Positions 7,234 through 7,964 of a DNA stretch of 7,964 nt are shown here, piece by piece. The stretch's first letter is position 1, and each line of letters opens with the position of its first letter. A model generated the notes under the pieces. It was not told where the DNA came from, did not search any database, and was given only the letters and a program-made list of their open reading frames with translations. This stretch comes from Gemmataceae bacterium (GTDB lineage: Bacteria > Planctomycetota > Planctomycetia > Gemmatales > Gemmataceae), in the NCBI GenBank assembly GCA_947490035.1, contig CANLGS010000148.1, positions 1 to 7,964 on the forward strand, read 5' to 3'. A program made the translations under genes and the position numbers.

Positions 7234-7348
7234 AGAAGGCCGACGCAGATGACGCGGAAGAACGCAGATTAAAACCGAATACGTGTTTCAAGAACTCTGC
7301 TTCTTGGCTTTGATCTGCGTCCTTCCGCGTTATCTGCGGCGGCTTTCT
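7234..7348. repeat. Imperfect 40-bp inverted repeat with CGCAGAT motifs between moxR and the DUF58 gene
   Basis: Arms 7234-7273 and 7309-7348 are inverted copies with five mismatches in 40, three of them G/T wobble type on the plus strand. A 35-bp loop holds a further hairpin (CAAGAA 7289-7294 with TTCTTG 7301-7306). The left arm contains GACGCAGAT and AACGCAGAT flanking a GCGGAAG core, which resembles the dispersed CGCAGAT-type intergenic repeats I recall from planctomycete genomes. On the minus strand, just past the structure, comes TGTCTTTTGTT (from 7233 downwards), so it could end or attenuate moxR transcripts before the DUF58 gene. Function is inference; the symmetry is directly visible. 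Confidence 0.8.
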
Positions 7349-7356
7349 CTTCTGGT

Positions 7357-7964
<608 letters not shown>

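Noticed and set aside
5073..7313. 746-aa plus-strand open frame antisense to DUF58
   Set aside because: It is rich in His, Arg, Val and Pro with no domain or membrane logic, as expected from the opposite strand of a high-GC gene, and the minus-strand DUF58 protein has clear family motifs.

Overview
The window looks like chromosomal DNA of a high-GC planctomycete, most likely a Gemmata-like member of the Gemmataceae. This is inferred from gene content and style: a Uma2-family nuclease beside a housekeeping gene, small multi-pass membrane proteins, GTG starts, weak Shine-Dalgarno signals, and palindromic intergenic repeats. No rRNA or other phylogenetic marker is present, so the assignment is tentative.

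Region by region: (i) 1-51 is probably one end of an IS21-like insertion element, with two copies of a 17-bp repeat. (ii) 68-274 holds a sigma-70-like promoter and a short leader ORF with six Leu codons within eight. A 12-bp GC-rich terminator hairpin follows, and its left arm can alternatively pair with a segment just after the Leu codons. This reads as a transcription attenuator for leucine synthesis. (iii) 275-1861 is leuA (2-isopropylmalate synthase). It is followed in the same direction by a Uma2-family PD-(D/E)XK nuclease (1898-2605) and, two bases later, a four-helix membrane protein (2608-3042). (iv) From 3014 to the right end every gene is on the minus strand. In transcription order these are a MoxR-type AAA ATPase (5' end beyond the window), an unusually long DUF58 protein with extra membrane segments, a six-helix membrane protein overlapping it by 4 bp, a small two-helix membrane protein, and a HAD-family hydrolase. 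The HAD gene converges with the plus-strand genes and overlaps the 144-aa membrane protein tail to tail by 29 bp.

Two large inverted repeats lie between minus-strand genes. One (4073-4158) is a pair of G-run/GTAA/C-run hairpins facing each other, resembling REP/BIME elements. The other (7234-7348) has 40-bp arms built around CGCAGAT-type motifs and separates moxR from the DUF58 gene.

The MoxR/DUF58/membrane-protein trio is a recurrent bacterial gene set, thought to couple an AAA+ chaperone-like ATPase to membrane-anchored vWA-type proteins. The leuA end is a branched-chain amino acid unit with apparent leucine feedback through translation of the leader. The leader/attenuator is the strongest candidate for something not yet described in this phylum. 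The DUF58 architecture is second.
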